A stretch of 64,000 nucleotides of DNA from Pelomonas cellulosilytica (GCF_021353265.1 NZ_JAJTWU010000007.1:62001-126000); one strand, 5' to 3'; numbered from the stretch's first letter, positions 37,640 through 46,786 are shown. Notes: generated by a model not told the origin, from the sequence alone. Program-made: numbers and translations.

Positions 37640-37941
37640 ACGGTTGCCAGGGACTTCCAGTGAAACGAGTGCGCATCGCCGCAGGCAAACACGTCGTCAT
37701 CTCCCCTGAGTTGGCGGCGAAAGCGGCACGCATATTCGCCACTGGCCTTACGCGCGAGCAGGTTCTCGATCTCATGGCGAAAGAGCCGCGCCACTCAGTG
37801 GGCCTGATGGCCGGGTCAAGAAAGCCGTTGACCCTTTCAAAGCCGAGGGGGAGCGCTGCCGCAGCGCCGATAGCAGCTGCGACCTGCGTTGAAGTCGCAA
37901 CTTGGTATGAAAGTCGCAACTCGACTGGAGGAGGACGAGCG

Positions 37942-38268
37942 ATGAAACTATTGGCCCCCATTGGTTTCCCTGAATCGCCGTCAACTGCCACGCTGCGCTG
38001 CTGGTCGGTGCTTGAGGTGGTGGATGACGACGGCAGCTTGGTGCGACTCGTCGTCGGTTGGGTCAACGTAAGCAAGCTGAGGATAACGAGCGCAGTAGAG
38101 CAAGTCGAAGGGGGTCAGGTCCTGACCAGGTCCGGCAGCATCTATACCTTGGAGGGGCCGCCGGCGACCCCAGAGGAGCTGCAAGAGCAGAAGACCCGCC
38201 GCGACGCGCTGCTGGGTGGCCGCAGTGCCATCGACGTCACGGCCAGGTACCGTAACGCGTTACGGTAA
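37942..38268 (+). CDS. Hypothetical protein ending in a palindromic sequence
   Basis: A 108-residue protein. The start at ATG 37942 is set by a strong ribosome binding site (GGAGGAGG). The frame is open back to 37660 and could make a longer 202-residue product, but the upstream part has tandem copies of AAGTCGCAACT and looks less protein-like. The domain LRCWSVLEVVDDDGSLVRLV then VGWVNVSKLRITSAVE is beta-rich, and the rest is helical. The family is unknown. The last 7 codons lie in the palindrome at 38,248-38,267. Confidence 0.5.
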   Translation: MKLLAPIGFPESPSTATLRCWSVLEVVDDDGSLVRLVVGWVNVSKLRITSAVEQVEGGQVLTRSGSIYTLEGPPATPEELQEQKTRRDALLGGRSAIDVTARYRNALR

Positions 38269-38278
38269 TTACCGTAAC
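38248..38278. repeat. Interlocked palindromes built from TTACSGTAA units
   Basis: TACCGTAACGCGTTACGGTA (38,248-38,267) is a perfect 20-bp palindrome. TTACGGTAATTACCGTAA (38,260-38,277) is a perfect 18-bp palindrome overlapping it. Three half-sites therefore alternate in orientation. The spacing suggests a protein-binding array, or a terminator-like structure for the two converging genes. Confidence 0.7.
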
Positions 38279-38325
38279 CGTCACGGCGACCCAGCTACCC
38301 CAGGCGTCTGCCCGCTCGAGTGCGC

Positions 38326-38997
38326 TCAGCGTGTTGGTGGGCTCGGTAGCGTTGCGGCCACCGCGCCAAAGCGCGCCCAAACTGCCTCCCGGACCATGAT
38401 GCAGCCCTCAAGGGTCAACAGTCCGATTTGGCATACCGACGGCGCGATACCGAGCTCCTGCGCAAGCCAGTTGTAGGCGTCCAACTTTGTCATCAGCTCG
38501 TTCTGCCAGACCGGATCGAACGCCTTGTGCGCTGAGATCCGGGCCTCACGCAGCTCTTCATCCGCCAGTTCTCCATACGGCTCGTCCGTGCCCTTCTTGC
38601 AGCCCACCCAGGCGTTGCATGGCCAGCACACCCAAAACTGTCGGTCCTCCAGATCCTTGCGATCCGGATACACCGCCAGGCCTCCGTGCAGCTCGGCGTG
38701 CCGGCCACAGTAGTCGCACACCACTTGCCGGTCTGAAGCGCGCTCGGCGGGTGCCTCCACCGCGCGGCCTTCCGCCTCGCGTACCCGTTTCAGGTACGCC
38801 AGCAACGACGTGAAGCCGATGCCCTGCGCCGGGCCGTCGGGGCCATCGCGTGTGGTCTGCCACGCCTGTGTCGCTGGACAAAAGTCCACCCGGTCATCCA
38901 GCCGCAGCCGCTTGCCGCCGTCCAGCTTCACGACGCTCCCTTCGCCGAAGCCGCCCAGCGCCAGTTGGCTGGCATTGCCCCCCTGCAGCGCGCTCAT
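38326..38997 (-). CDS. Zinc-finger-containing protein (DUF3268-like)
   Basis: A 223-residue protein. The central zinc-binding region has VVCDYCGRHAELHGG, the spacer YPDRKDL and FWVCWPCNAWVGCKKGTD, with a C-terminal helical part (ELREARISAHKAFDPVWQ). This matches the DUF3268 zinc-finger family in outline. The N-terminal 90 residues may be a separate domain. GGAGAAG is directly upstream. It follows the SRAP gene by 11 bp, so it probably belongs to the same SOS-controlled transcript. Confidence 0.75.
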   Translation of the reverse strand: MSALQGGNASQLALGGFGEGSVVKLDGGKRLRLDDRVDFCPATQAWQTTRDGPDGPAQGIGFTSLLAYLKRVREAEGRAVEAPAERASDRQVVCDYCGRHAELHGGLAVYPDRKDLEDRQFWVCWPCNAWVGCKKGTDEPYGELADEELREARISAHKAFDPVWQNELMTKLDAYNWLAQELGIAPSVCQIGLLTLEGCIMVREAVWARFGAVAATLPSPPTR

Positions 38998-39008
38998 CTT
39001 CTTCTCCG

Positions 39009-39968
39009 TCAGGCCGCGAGTCGGTGCTCGTAGAAGGCGGGCGCGCGGTCATCGAGGATGTCGTAGAGCGCTTTGAGGTTGGACGGGTCGGGGTTCAGCC
39101 ACGCGTCGACATGCTCTGGCTTGATCGGGATGATGCAGCGGTCATGGCCGGCAGCGGCGACCTCGGGCGGCGGCTCATCCGTGATGGCCGCGAAGGACAG
39201 CAGTTCCGGCTCGCCGTGCTGCGTCCAGTGCGACCACAGGCAGGCCACGAGCATGTCCTGCGGCGGACTGGGCTTGAACTCGAGCACGACGTTCTCGGGC
39301 TTCTCGTCAGGCGCCAGTTCGCGGTGCTCCATGTCGTGTCGCTTCACGTTTTCGTAGAAGGCATTGACGATCATGATCCCGTGAGTGACGCCGAAGTGCC
39401 CACGCCAGAACTTCTCGAGGTTGTCGCGGCGGGCGTTGTAGGTGCCGGGGTACTGGACGTCGTACGACGCCGGCCGTCCCGCCGGCCGGCACTGATAGCG
39501 CATCGGCAGCACCACCTTCTGACCATCCCGCACGACCATCACCGGCGCGTAGACGCCCGGGAAGATGCGCGAATCCCGGTCGAGCAGCTCGGTGCGTCGC
39601 AGGTCTTCCAGGTCGAGCCGCGCCTTCGAGATCTTCGCGGTTGCGATGCGCTGGCTGTCCAGCGCGCTCTTAGTCTGCTTGGTCTGCAGGGTCCGCTCGG
39701 CGTCCGCCAGGCGCTTGCGCTGCGCGAACAGCTCCTGCTCCAGCGCCATCGCGCGATCCGCCTTGAAGGCCTCGATGAGGCCGCGGATCTCCAGCTCTTC
39801 AGGCGTTGACGCGTCACGCTCGAACGCGGCTTCCAGCGCCTTGGGGATCTTGAGCCTGGCCTCCTGCCGGCCGTAGAAGAGCTTCACGAACTCCTTGATG
39901 CTGAGGTGCGCACCGAAGAGCCGCGTGTAGTCGCGGTAGTCGGCGCGGATCTGGGCGGAATAGCACAT
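39009..39968 (-). CDS. SOS response-associated peptidase (SRAP/YedK-type)
   Basis: A 319-residue SRAP protein. The catalytic Cys2 is at the very N terminus (MCYSAQI). YNARRDNLEKFW supplies the conserved Asn, and AAGHDRCIIPI the conserved His. SRAP proteins form a covalent link with abasic sites in single-stranded DNA and protect them. It is longer than E. coli YedK (about 222) because of an Arg/Lys/Glu-rich insert at about 50-120. It is divergent from imuA copy 2 and shares its LexA box. Confidence 0.9.
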   Translation of the reverse strand: MCYSAQIRADYRDYTRLFGAHLSIKEFVKLFYGRQEARLKIPKALEAAFERDASTPEELEIRGLIEAFKADRAMALEQELFAQRKRLADAERTLQTKQTKSALDSQRIATAKISKARLDLEDLRRTELLDRDSRIFPGVYAPVMVVRDGQKVVLPMRYQCRPAGRPASYDVQYPGTYNARRDNLEKFWRGHFGVTHGIMIVNAFYENVKRHDMEHRELAPDEKPENVVLEFKPSPPQDMLVACLWSHWTQHGEPELLSFAAITDEPPPEVAAAGHDRCIIPIKPEHVDAWLNPDPSNLKALYDILDDRAPAFYEHRLAA

Positions 39969-40101
39969 GGGATTCGTCCAGGGGGCGTTGGCCCGTCAAC
40001 GGTGGCTCACAGGGTTTTGAGGGCAGTCTGAAGCCTCGCTCGCCAACTCCTGCCCGTCCAGGGCATCTTGCCCTACTGGACGGCGGCCGACGTTCCATAT
40101 A

Positions 40102-40117
40102 CTGTATATCCATACAG
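40102..40117. promoter_or_regulatory. LexA box shared by SRAP and imuA copy 2
   Basis: CTGTATATCCATACAG is a near-perfect CTG-N10-CAG SOS operator. It lies 18 bp before imuA copy 2 and about 134 bp before the divergent SRAP gene, so one site can control both. Confidence 0.9.
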
Positions 40118-40134
40118 TTTTACTCGCCACTCTC

Positions 40135-40974
40135 ATGCCGCCCGCCATCGCCGGGCTGGACACGGCGCCGCCGCTCGCCAGCCTGCCTCCACCCTCGCAG
40201 AACGCCATCGCCAGCCTTGGCGAGCCGCTGCCTGCGCAGGTGGAAGCAGCCCTGTGGCGCGGCGATCAGCTGGGCGGCCCGGTGGCCGAGACGCTGGCCA
40301 GTGGCTTCGCCAAGCTGGACGCCGAGCTGCCTGGCAGCGGGTGGCCCTTTGGATCACTCACTGAAGTGCTGGTGCCCCAGTTCTCTGTCGCCGAGCTTCG
40401 GCTGCTCAGCCCCGCGTTGTCGGCGCTGACCGGTGCCGGACGCACGGTGGCCCTCGTCGGACCATCGATGGCGCCCCATGCCCCAGGCCTTCGGCACGAC
40501 GGCATCGACGAGCGCCACCTGGTCTGGGTCGATGTCGACACGCCCCGGGACCGGCTGTGGGCCACCGAGCAGCTGGTCAAGTCCGGCAGCTTCGGTGCCA
40601 CCGTGGCCTGGCTGCCGCTCGTGCGGGCCGAGCAGATCCGCCGGCTGCAGGTCCTCGCAGGCCGCTGCAAGGGGCCGGTGTTCCTATGCCGGCCATTGAA
40701 CGCGGCCCGCGACGCGTCGGCCGCACCGCTTCGCGTGGTGGTGCGTGTGCTCACCGATTGGTTGATCGCCGTCGAAGTGCTCAAGCGCAAGGGCACGCCG
40801 CTGGACGCGACATTGATGTTGTCCTCCGTGCCAGGTGGGCTGAACAAGATCATGACCCCGCGGCTGCGCTGGCCCAGCCGCCTCATCCCTGTCGAGCCCA
40901 GCCATGCTGTGGTCAGCCCTGCTGCTGCCGCCGTGCGCGAGCGATCCGAACACGCCCCAGCCTCCGAGCCTTGA
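40135..40974 (+). CDS. imuA: ImuA, island copy
   Basis: A 279-residue second ImuA. It keeps the family landmarks (SGFAKLDAELPGSGWPFGSL, LWATEQLVKSGSFGATVAWL, PLRVVVRVLTDWLIAVEVLK) but differs from the resident copy throughout, so it was acquired rather than recently duplicated. The ATG at 40135 is 18 bp after the LexA box. It overlaps imuB copy 2 by 71 bp. Confidence 0.9.
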   Translation: MPPAIAGLDTAPPLASLPPPSQNAIASLGEPLPAQVEAALWRGDQLGGPVAETLASGFAKLDAELPGSGWPFGSLTEVLVPQFSVAELRLLSPALSALTGAGRTVALVGPSMAPHAPGLRHDGIDERHLVWVDVDTPRDRLWATEQLVKSGSFGATVAWLPLVRAEQIRRLQVLAGRCKGPVFLCRPLNAARDASAAPLRVVVRVLTDWLIAVEVLKRKGTPLDATLMLSSVPGGLNKIMTPRLRWPSRLIPVEPSHAVVSPAAAAVRERSEHAPASEP

Positions 40975-42220
40975 CGCGCTTCGTGCCGTGGCCGTCTGGG
41001 CGTTGCAGTTCACGCCCCGGGTGACCCTCTCTGAAGACGCCGTCCTGATGGAGGTCGAGGCCAGCACACGCCTGTTCGGGGGCAAGCGGGCTTTGCGCGA
41101 CCGGGTCGTCGCGGAAGCGAACGAGCTGGGCGTCCAGAAGGTCGCCTGGGCCTCCACCAGCCTGGCAGCGCATGCACTGGCCCGCTGCGACATCGAGAAC
41201 GGCTTCAAACGCCCGCTGCAGGATCTGCTGGACCGGCTGCCGATGGAGAGCCTCAGCAACGTGCGGCCGCACGCCACGACGCTTGCGCAGACGGGGTGCC
41301 GGACGCTGGGCGATCTGCGCGCGCTGCCTCGTGCCGGCCTCGCAAGGCGCTTCGGGCGTGAGCTACGCCAGGCACTGGACCGGGCCTACGGTCACGAGCC
41401 GGAGGCGCACGAGTGGGAAGTCCTGCCCGACACCTTCCGCGCACGCCTGGAGCTGCCGTTCCGGGTCGAACACGCACCGGCCCTCCTGCAAGGTGCGCGC
41501 CGTCTGCTGGTCCAGATGTGCGGTTGGCTCGCGGCGCGACACGCCGGCACGACGGCCTTCACACTGCACTGGTGGCACGACAGCATGCGTTCGCGTGAGG
41601 CAGGATCGGGCGGCAAGCTGACCGTGGGCACGGCCGACCCCACGCGGGATGTCGAGCACCTGTGCCGGCTGCTGGCCGAGCACCTGGCCAAGCTGCAGCT
41701 GCTCGCGCCGGTTGGCGACCTGGAGTTGACCGCCGACGAGGTGCACGACCAGGGAGATGCCAACCTGTCCCTGCTGCCGGACACCGTGCAGGAGGGTGAG
41801 GCGGCGCACCTGACGCTGGAGCGCATGGCGGCGCGCCTGGGGCCGGACGCGATCAAGCGCTGTCGGGTGCATGAGGACCACCGTCAGGAATGGATGGCGC
41901 ACTGGCAGCCTGCAGCGGAGCCGCTGCCCCGCCGGCCCGTGGCCACCACGGAGCTGCCTCAACCGACCTGGGCGTTGCGCGAGCCTCTGAAGCTCGCTGT
42001 GCGCAACCACCGGCCGGTCTATCAGGGCGAGTTGCAACTTCTGGCGGGCCCTCAGCGCATCGAGGCCGGCTGGTGGGACCGGGACGAAGACGCGGGCACG
42101 GGCCGCCTGGTCGTTCGCGACTACTGGGTCGCTGAGTCGAAGCATGCCGGCCTGCTGTGGGTGTTCCAAACCAAGCTCGACGACAGCGTCGCCTGGTACC
42201 TGCACGGCATCTTCGGTTGA
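40904..42220 (+). CDS. imuB: ImuB, island copy
   Basis: A 438-residue Y-family-like protein. VWALQFTPRVTLSEDAVLME and STRLFGGKRALRDRVVAEA match the ImuB N terminus, GRELRQALDRAYGHEPEAHE the thumb region, and GLLWVFQTKLDDSVAWYLHG the C-terminal end. In this family it is the non-catalytic clamp adaptor for DnaE2. It starts within imuA copy 2 and ends 9 bp before dnaE2 copy 2. Confidence 0.9.
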   Translation: MLWSALLLPPCASDPNTPQPPSLDALRAVAVWALQFTPRVTLSEDAVLMEVEASTRLFGGKRALRDRVVAEANELGVQKVAWASTSLAAHALARCDIENGFKRPLQDLLDRLPMESLSNVRPHATTLAQTGCRTLGDLRALPRAGLARRFGRELRQALDRAYGHEPEAHEWEVLPDTFRARLELPFRVEHAPALLQGARRLLVQMCGWLAARHAGTTAFTLHWWHDSMRSREAGSGGKLTVGTADPTRDVEHLCRLLAEHLAKLQLLAPVGDLELTADEVHDQGDANLSLLPDTVQEGEAAHLTLERMAARLGPDAIKRCRVHEDHRQEWMAHWQPAAEPLPRRPVATTELPQPTWALREPLKLAVRNHRPVYQGELQLLAGPQRIEAGWWDRDEDAGTGRLVVRDYWVAESKHAGLLWVFQTKLDDSVAWYLHGIFG

Positions 42221-42229
42221 GGCATCGCT

Positions 42230-45200
42230 GTGATTCCACCGTACGCCGAGCTGCGCTGCGTCAGCAACTTCACCTTCCTGCGCGGTGCGAGCCGCCCCGA
42301 GGAACTGGTGGAGCGCGCCAAGGCGCTGGGCTACAGCGCCATCGCCATCGTCGACGAATGCAGCCTGGCCGGGATCGTCCGCGCCCACGTGGCGGCCAAG
42401 GAGGCCGGCATCAAGCTGCTGGTCGGCAGCCAGTTCGAGGTGCGCTCGGACACGCCGTTCAGCTTCGTCGTGCTGGCCACCAACCGCAATGGCTACGGCA
42501 ACCTCTGCGAGTTCATCACCCACCTGCGCCGGCGATCCGAGAAGGGAACCTATCACCTCGACCTGGATGAGATCGACAGCACGACGCTCGCCGACTGCGT
42601 CGTCATCGCGGTGCCAGACCGCAGCTGCACCTTGGAGCAAATGCAGACCATCGCCAAGTGGCTGCTGCGGCACTGGACCGGCTGTTGCTGGCTCGGCTGG
42701 GAGCAGTTGCGGCGCCTCGACGATGAGATCCAGCTCTACAAGCTGCGCGAGTGCAGCGAGCTGACAGCCGTGCCGGTGGTCGCGGTCGGCGACGTGCACA
42801 TGCACGTCCGCTCGCGCAAGCCGCTTCAGGACGTGCTGACCGCCACGCGGCTGCGCATGCCCGTCCGTGAGTGCGGCCTGAAGCTGCGCCAGAACGCCGA
42901 GCAGCACCTGCGGACCCGCCGACGCATCGCCGAGCGCTGCCCGCCGGAGCTGATGCTGGAGACGCTGCGCGTGGCCGAGCGCTGTGAGTTCAGCCTGGAT
43001 GAGCTGAAGTACCAGTACCCGGACGAAGTCATCCCCGCCGGCGAGACGCCGCAGAGCTACCTCCGCCGCATCGTCTACGAGGGCGCGGGCCGGCGATGGC
43101 CGCATGGCGTGCCGGCGGAGGCTCAGGCTCAGATCGAACATGAGCTCGCCCTCATCGCGGAGATGCAGTACGAGCACTACTTCCTCACCGTCTACGACAT
43201 CGTCGCCTTCGCCCGCAGCCAAGGCATCCTCTGCCAGGGTCGCGGGTCGGCGGCCAACAGCGTGGTCTGCTACTGCTGCGGCGTGACGGAGGTGGACCCG
43301 CTGCGCAGCTCGATGCTGTTCGAGCGCTTCATCAGCAAGGAGCGTGGTGAGCCGCCGGACATCGACGTCGACTTCGAGCACGAGAAGCGTGAACAAGTCA
43401 TCCAGTACCTCTACCGCAAGTACGGGCGCGATCGCGCCGCGCTCACGGCCATCGTGACGAGCTACCGGCCCAAGAGCGCGCTGCGGGATGTCGGCAAAGC
43501 CCTCGGGCTGGACGAGGAAGCGCTGGAGCGCCTCAGCAAGGGCGTCAGCCAGTGGGACACCGCCATCGGCGACGACGTCATCGCTGAGGCCGGCCTCAAC
43601 AAGGACAGCCTGCTCATCAAGCAGCTGCGCACGCTGGTCGAGCAGCTGCAGGGTTTTCCGCGGCACCTGAGTCAGCACCCGGGGGGCTTCGTGCTGACCA
43701 ATGGGCCGCTCAGCCGCATCGTGCCCATCGAGAACGCCGCGATGGAAGACCGCACGGTGATCCAGTGGGACAAGGATGATCTCGACCTGATGGGGCTGCT
43801 GAAGGTCGACGTGCTGGCCCTGGGGATGCTGACGGCGCTGCACAAGTCGCTGGACCTCATTGGTCTGCGCAAGGGTCACGTCTTTGAGATGCAGGACATC
43901 CCGGCGGAGGACCCGGAGACCTACGACATGATCTGCAAGGCGGACACGGTGGGTGTCTTCCAGATCGAGAGCCGGGCGCAGATGTCGATGCTGCCTCGGC
44001 ACCAGCCGCGGTGCTTTTACGACCTGGTGGTGCAGGTGGCCATCGTGCGGCCCGGGCCGATCCAAGGCGGCTCGGTGCACCCGTACCTGAACCGCCGCAA
44101 CGGGCAGGAACCGGTGACCTACCCGAGCCCGGAGATCGAGAAGGCGCTGGGGCGCACCCTCGGCGTGCCGCTGTTCCAGGAACAGTGCATGCAGCTGGCC
44201 ATCCTCTGTGCCGGTTTCTCGCCGGGCGAGGCCGACGGACTCCGGCGCGCCATGGCAGCCTGGCGACGCACCGGCAGCCTCAACAAGTACGAGCCGCGCA
44301 TCATCGAAGGCATGCTGGCCCGCGGCTACAGCCTTGACTTCGCGAGGAATGTGTTCGAGCAGATGAAGGGCTTCTCCAGCTACGGTTTCCCCGAGAGCCA
44401 TGCGGCCAGCTTTGCGATCCTGGTTTATGCCTCCTGCTGGGTGAAGAAGCATCACCCGGCGGAGTTCCTGTGCGCGATGCTGAACAGCCAGCCGCTGGGT
44501 TTCTACACGCCGAGCCAGCTGGTGCAGGATGCGCGCCGGCATGGCGTCGAAGTCCGGCCAGCCGACGTGCTGCACAGCGACTGGGACTGCACGCTGGAGG
44601 ACATTGAGCACCAGCCCGCCGTGCGGCTGGGACTGCGGCTGGTGCAGGGGCTGAAGGAGGCATCGGCTCGTCGGATCATGGAAGCGCGCACCCATGCCTA
44701 CTTCGAGAGCGCAGAGGAGCTTGCGCGCCTGGCGGATCTGGAGCACCAGGATCTGCGGCAGCTCGCGGCGGCCGATGCGTTGATGAGCCTCAGCGGCCAC
44801 CGGCGCCAGCAGGTGTGGGACGCTGCCGCGCTGCGCAAGCCGCCCGAGCTGCTGCGCCAGGCGCCGGTCGACGAGCCGGTGCTGGAGCTGCAAGCCGCTG
44901 CCGAAGGTGAAGAGGTGGTGTGGGACTACCGCACCCTCGGCCTGACGCTGCGCAGCCATCCCTTGCAGCTGTTGAGGCCGAGGCTCAAGCAGCGTCGCTT
45001 CGTCACGGCCCAGCAGCTCTCACGGATGCGCGACGGCCGCGAGCTGGACTACTGCGGCATCGTCACGTTGCGCCAGCAACCCGAGACGGCCAAGGGCGTG
45101 ATGTTCGTCAGTCTGGAAGACGAGACGGGTAATGTGCAGGTCATCGTCTGGCCAAGCGTCAAGGAGGCACAGCGCAAGGAGTTGCTGGGGTCACGGCTAC

Positions 45201-45319
45201 TCGCTGTCCGGGGACGGTGGCAGCGGCAGGGTGACGCCTGCAGCCTGATCGCCCAGAGAGTGGAAGACCTGACAGGATGGTTAGGTGAGTTGGAGACCAG
45301 CAGCAGGGACTTCCGATAG
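42230..45319 (+). CDS. dnaE2: Error-prone DNA polymerase DnaE2, island copy
   Basis: A 1029-residue C-family polymerase starting at GTG 42230 (IPPYAELRCVSNFTFLRGAS). It has the catalytic PDIDVDFEHEKREQVIQYLY, YGFPESHAASFAILVY and an OB-fold end (SLEDETGNVQVIVWPSVKEA). It is shorter than the resident copy because it lacks that copy's N-terminal extension, PHP insert and small C-terminal insertion; this is closer to the usual DnaE2 length. It is the third gene of the SOS operon. Confidence 0.93.
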   Translation: MIPPYAELRCVSNFTFLRGASRPEELVERAKALGYSAIAIVDECSLAGIVRAHVAAKEAGIKLLVGSQFEVRSDTPFSFVVLATNRNGYGNLCEFITHLRRRSEKGTYHLDLDEIDSTTLADCVVIAVPDRSCTLEQMQTIAKWLLRHWTGCCWLGWEQLRRLDDEIQLYKLRECSELTAVPVVAVGDVHMHVRSRKPLQDVLTATRLRMPVRECGLKLRQNAEQHLRTRRRIAERCPPELMLETLRVAERCEFSLDELKYQYPDEVIPAGETPQSYLRRIVYEGAGRRWPHGVPAEAQAQIEHELALIAEMQYEHYFLTVYDIVAFARSQGILCQGRGSAANSVVCYCCGVTEVDPLRSSMLFERFISKERGEPPDIDVDFEHEKREQVIQYLYRKYGRDRAALTAIVTSYRPKSALRDVGKALGLDEEALERLSKGVSQWDTAIGDDVIAEAGLNKDSLLIKQLRTLVEQLQGFPRHLSQHPGGFVLTNGPLSRIVPIENAAMEDRTVIQWDKDDLDLMGLLKVDVLALGMLTALHKSLDLIGLRKGHVFEMQDIPAEDPETYDMICKADTVGVFQIESRAQMSMLPRHQPRCFYDLVVQVAIVRPGPIQGGSVHPYLNRRNGQEPVTYPSPEIEKALGRTLGVPLFQEQCMQLAILCAGFSPGEADGLRRAMAAWRRTGSLNKYEPRIIEGMLARGYSLDFARNVFEQMKGFSSYGFPESHAASFAILVYASCWVKKHHPAEFLCAMLNSQPLGFYTPSQLVQDARRHGVEVRPADVLHSDWDCTLEDIEHQPAVRLGLRLVQGLKEASARRIMEARTHAYFESAEELARLADLEHQDLRQLAAADALMSLSGHRRQQVWDAAALRKPPELLRQAPVDEPVLELQAAAEGEEVVWDYRTLGLTLRSHPLQLLRPRLKQRRFVTAQQLSRMRDGRELDYCGIVTLRQQPETAKGVMFVSLEDETGNVQVIVWPSVKEAQRKELLGSRLLAVRGRWQRQGDACSLIAQRVEDLTGWLGELETSSRDFR

Positions 45320-45406
45320 GGCCTTCCCATGGTCATGACTTGAACCGGTTGCGACTCCCTCCTACCCTTCGATAAACACACGCTCGCCAAGCGTCAAGGA
45401 GAACCC

Positions 45407-45649
45407 ATGGACAACCTGTTCTTTGCAACCGATGGGTCGGCCTGCGCGTTGGCCTCGGTGCAGTTCTACGAGCTGGGGTACCTGGGGGTGGTCCGGTTCG
45501 CTGTGGACACCACGAGCGGGACAGCGCTGCGACATGAATGCATCCGGCACCGGGACACACGGGAGCAGGCCTTGCAGGACGCGCGCAACGACGCGAGCAC
45601 GCTGGTTCGCAGGTGGGTCGAGGAGCGGGTGCAGCTTAGGGATCGATGA
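45407..45649 (+). CDS. Hypothetical small protein
   Basis: An 80-residue protein. AAGGAG lies 6 bases before the ATG at 45407, a strong start. The sequence is alpha/beta-like (ALASVQFYELGYLGVVRFAV, REQALQDARNDASTLVRRWV), with no signal or family I recognise. It follows dnaE2 copy 2 by 87 bp and is followed by a strong terminator, so it may be the last gene of the SOS operon. Confidence 0.6.
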   Translation: MDNLFFATDGSACALASVQFYELGYLGVVRFAVDTTSGTALRHECIRHRDTREQALQDARNDASTLVRRWVEERVQLRDR

Positions 45650-45750
45650 AAGGGTGGGGTCAGCCATGGCCCCTACGATCCGCATTGAGCATCCGCTCCC
45701 TGCTTTTCCTCCCTGAGCAGGCGCCCGCGATGACGGCGACGGCGTTCAGA

Positions 45751-45779
45751 CCCTCGGCGATGCCGGGGGTTTTCTTTTG
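45751..45779 (+). terminator. Rho-independent terminator
   Basis: CCCTCGGC pairs with GCCGGGGG (one G-T) around GAT, followed by TTTTCTTTT. It closes the imuA-imuB-dnaE2-small ORF unit. Confidence 0.8.
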
Positions 45780-45809
45780 TTGGCGGTCGCGATTGATGAG
45801 GAGCTTTAG

Positions 45810-46688
45810 GTGATCAAGAAGTCAAAGCTTTCATTCGGGTTGACGGCGTTCCTCGACATCCTCGGGTTCGGCGCGCAGGTGGCGACTGCCAATACACAGG
45901 GTGATCTACAAGCGCTGCTGAAGAGCATCAAGCGGATCCGCAAGGCCTTCGAGCACAAGCCCAGGGACGCCGCCGAACGGGAAATTCATGCGGCCTATGC
46001 CAAGACGGTTCTAGCCTTTTCGGACTCCGTCATCGTCAATGTGCCGCTGGCATCAAAGATGACCGAGGTCAGCGGCACGTTTGATGCCTTCATGAGCGAG
46101 CTGCACTCCATGGCGTGCGCGCAGGCGTCCTGTATCGAGCACGCGCTGTTTCTGCGGGGTGGCGTTGATCTGGATTGGTGGTACCGCGACGGGTCAACGC
46201 TAGTCAGCAAGAGCCTAGCGAATGCCTACGCGCAGGAAGGTACTGCGTGCGTTCCGGTGATCGCGGTCACCGATCGCGTCTATGAATTCTTAGCGAAACA
46301 TCAAGAGCGGAAGGCCTATTCGACGGACAGTGACCCGTTGCCACGCATGATTCGGGAGTACACCGGTGTGGTTGCCGGAAAATCCATTCACGTTCGCTTT
46401 CTCGACTATCTATCCATCTTTGCAAGGGAAATCGACTGGACTCCTACGTCTTCGAATCGGTCGTTTCTGCTCGGCCTACCTGAAGAAGCGCGCGACCAGC
46501 AAATGGAGGCCTGGCGACTGGAAAACCTGCGCTACTGGTTCGCCGGTCATGCTCGCACGATTGAGATGGCGCATGGCGGCACGAACGTCCCCTCAGTCCA
46601 AGCCAAGTACCAGTGGCTAGCCGAGTATCACAACGCCGTAGCGCTTGTGTTCACGCAAGGCGATCCGTCATGTATCTGCGTGCTCTAG
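45810..46688 (+). CDS. Cyclase-fold-like protein of unknown function
   Basis: A 292-residue protein from GTG 45810, with AGGAG 8 bases upstream. The order of motifs resembles a class III nucleotidyl cyclase-like fold: GLTAFLDILGFGAQ (first metal-binding strand), VLAFSDSVIVNVP, and FLRGGVDLDWWYRDG then SKSLANAYAQEG. Proteins of this pattern are common in defense islands but mostly uncharacterised. It could be a degenerate Pycsar-type cyclase, but no adjacent effector gene supports that. It converges with the next gene pair. Confidence 0.5.
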   Translation: MIKKSKLSFGLTAFLDILGFGAQVATANTQGDLQALLKSIKRIRKAFEHKPRDAAEREIHAAYAKTVLAFSDSVIVNVPLASKMTEVSGTFDAFMSELHSMACAQASCIEHALFLRGGVDLDWWYRDGSTLVSKSLANAYAQEGTACVPVIAVTDRVYEFLAKHQERKAYSTDSDPLPRMIREYTGVVAGKSIHVRFLDYLSIFAREIDWTPTSSNRSFLLGLPEEARDQQMEAWRLENLRYWFAGHARTIEMAHGGTNVPSVQAKYQWLAEYHNAVALVFTQGDPSCICVL

Positions 46689-46786
46689 CGGTGCCCTGCA
46701 CAACCAAACCCCGGTCTAGCGGCCGGGATCTGCCTGGTGCAGGCCATTGGCTCATGGCCGGGAGACGGCTCACGGCGGCCGCCGCA

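Noticed and set aside
41363-44959. 1198-codon minus-strand frame
   Set aside because: Antisense shadow of imuB and dnaE2 copy 2, typical in GC-rich DNA; no domain recognised.
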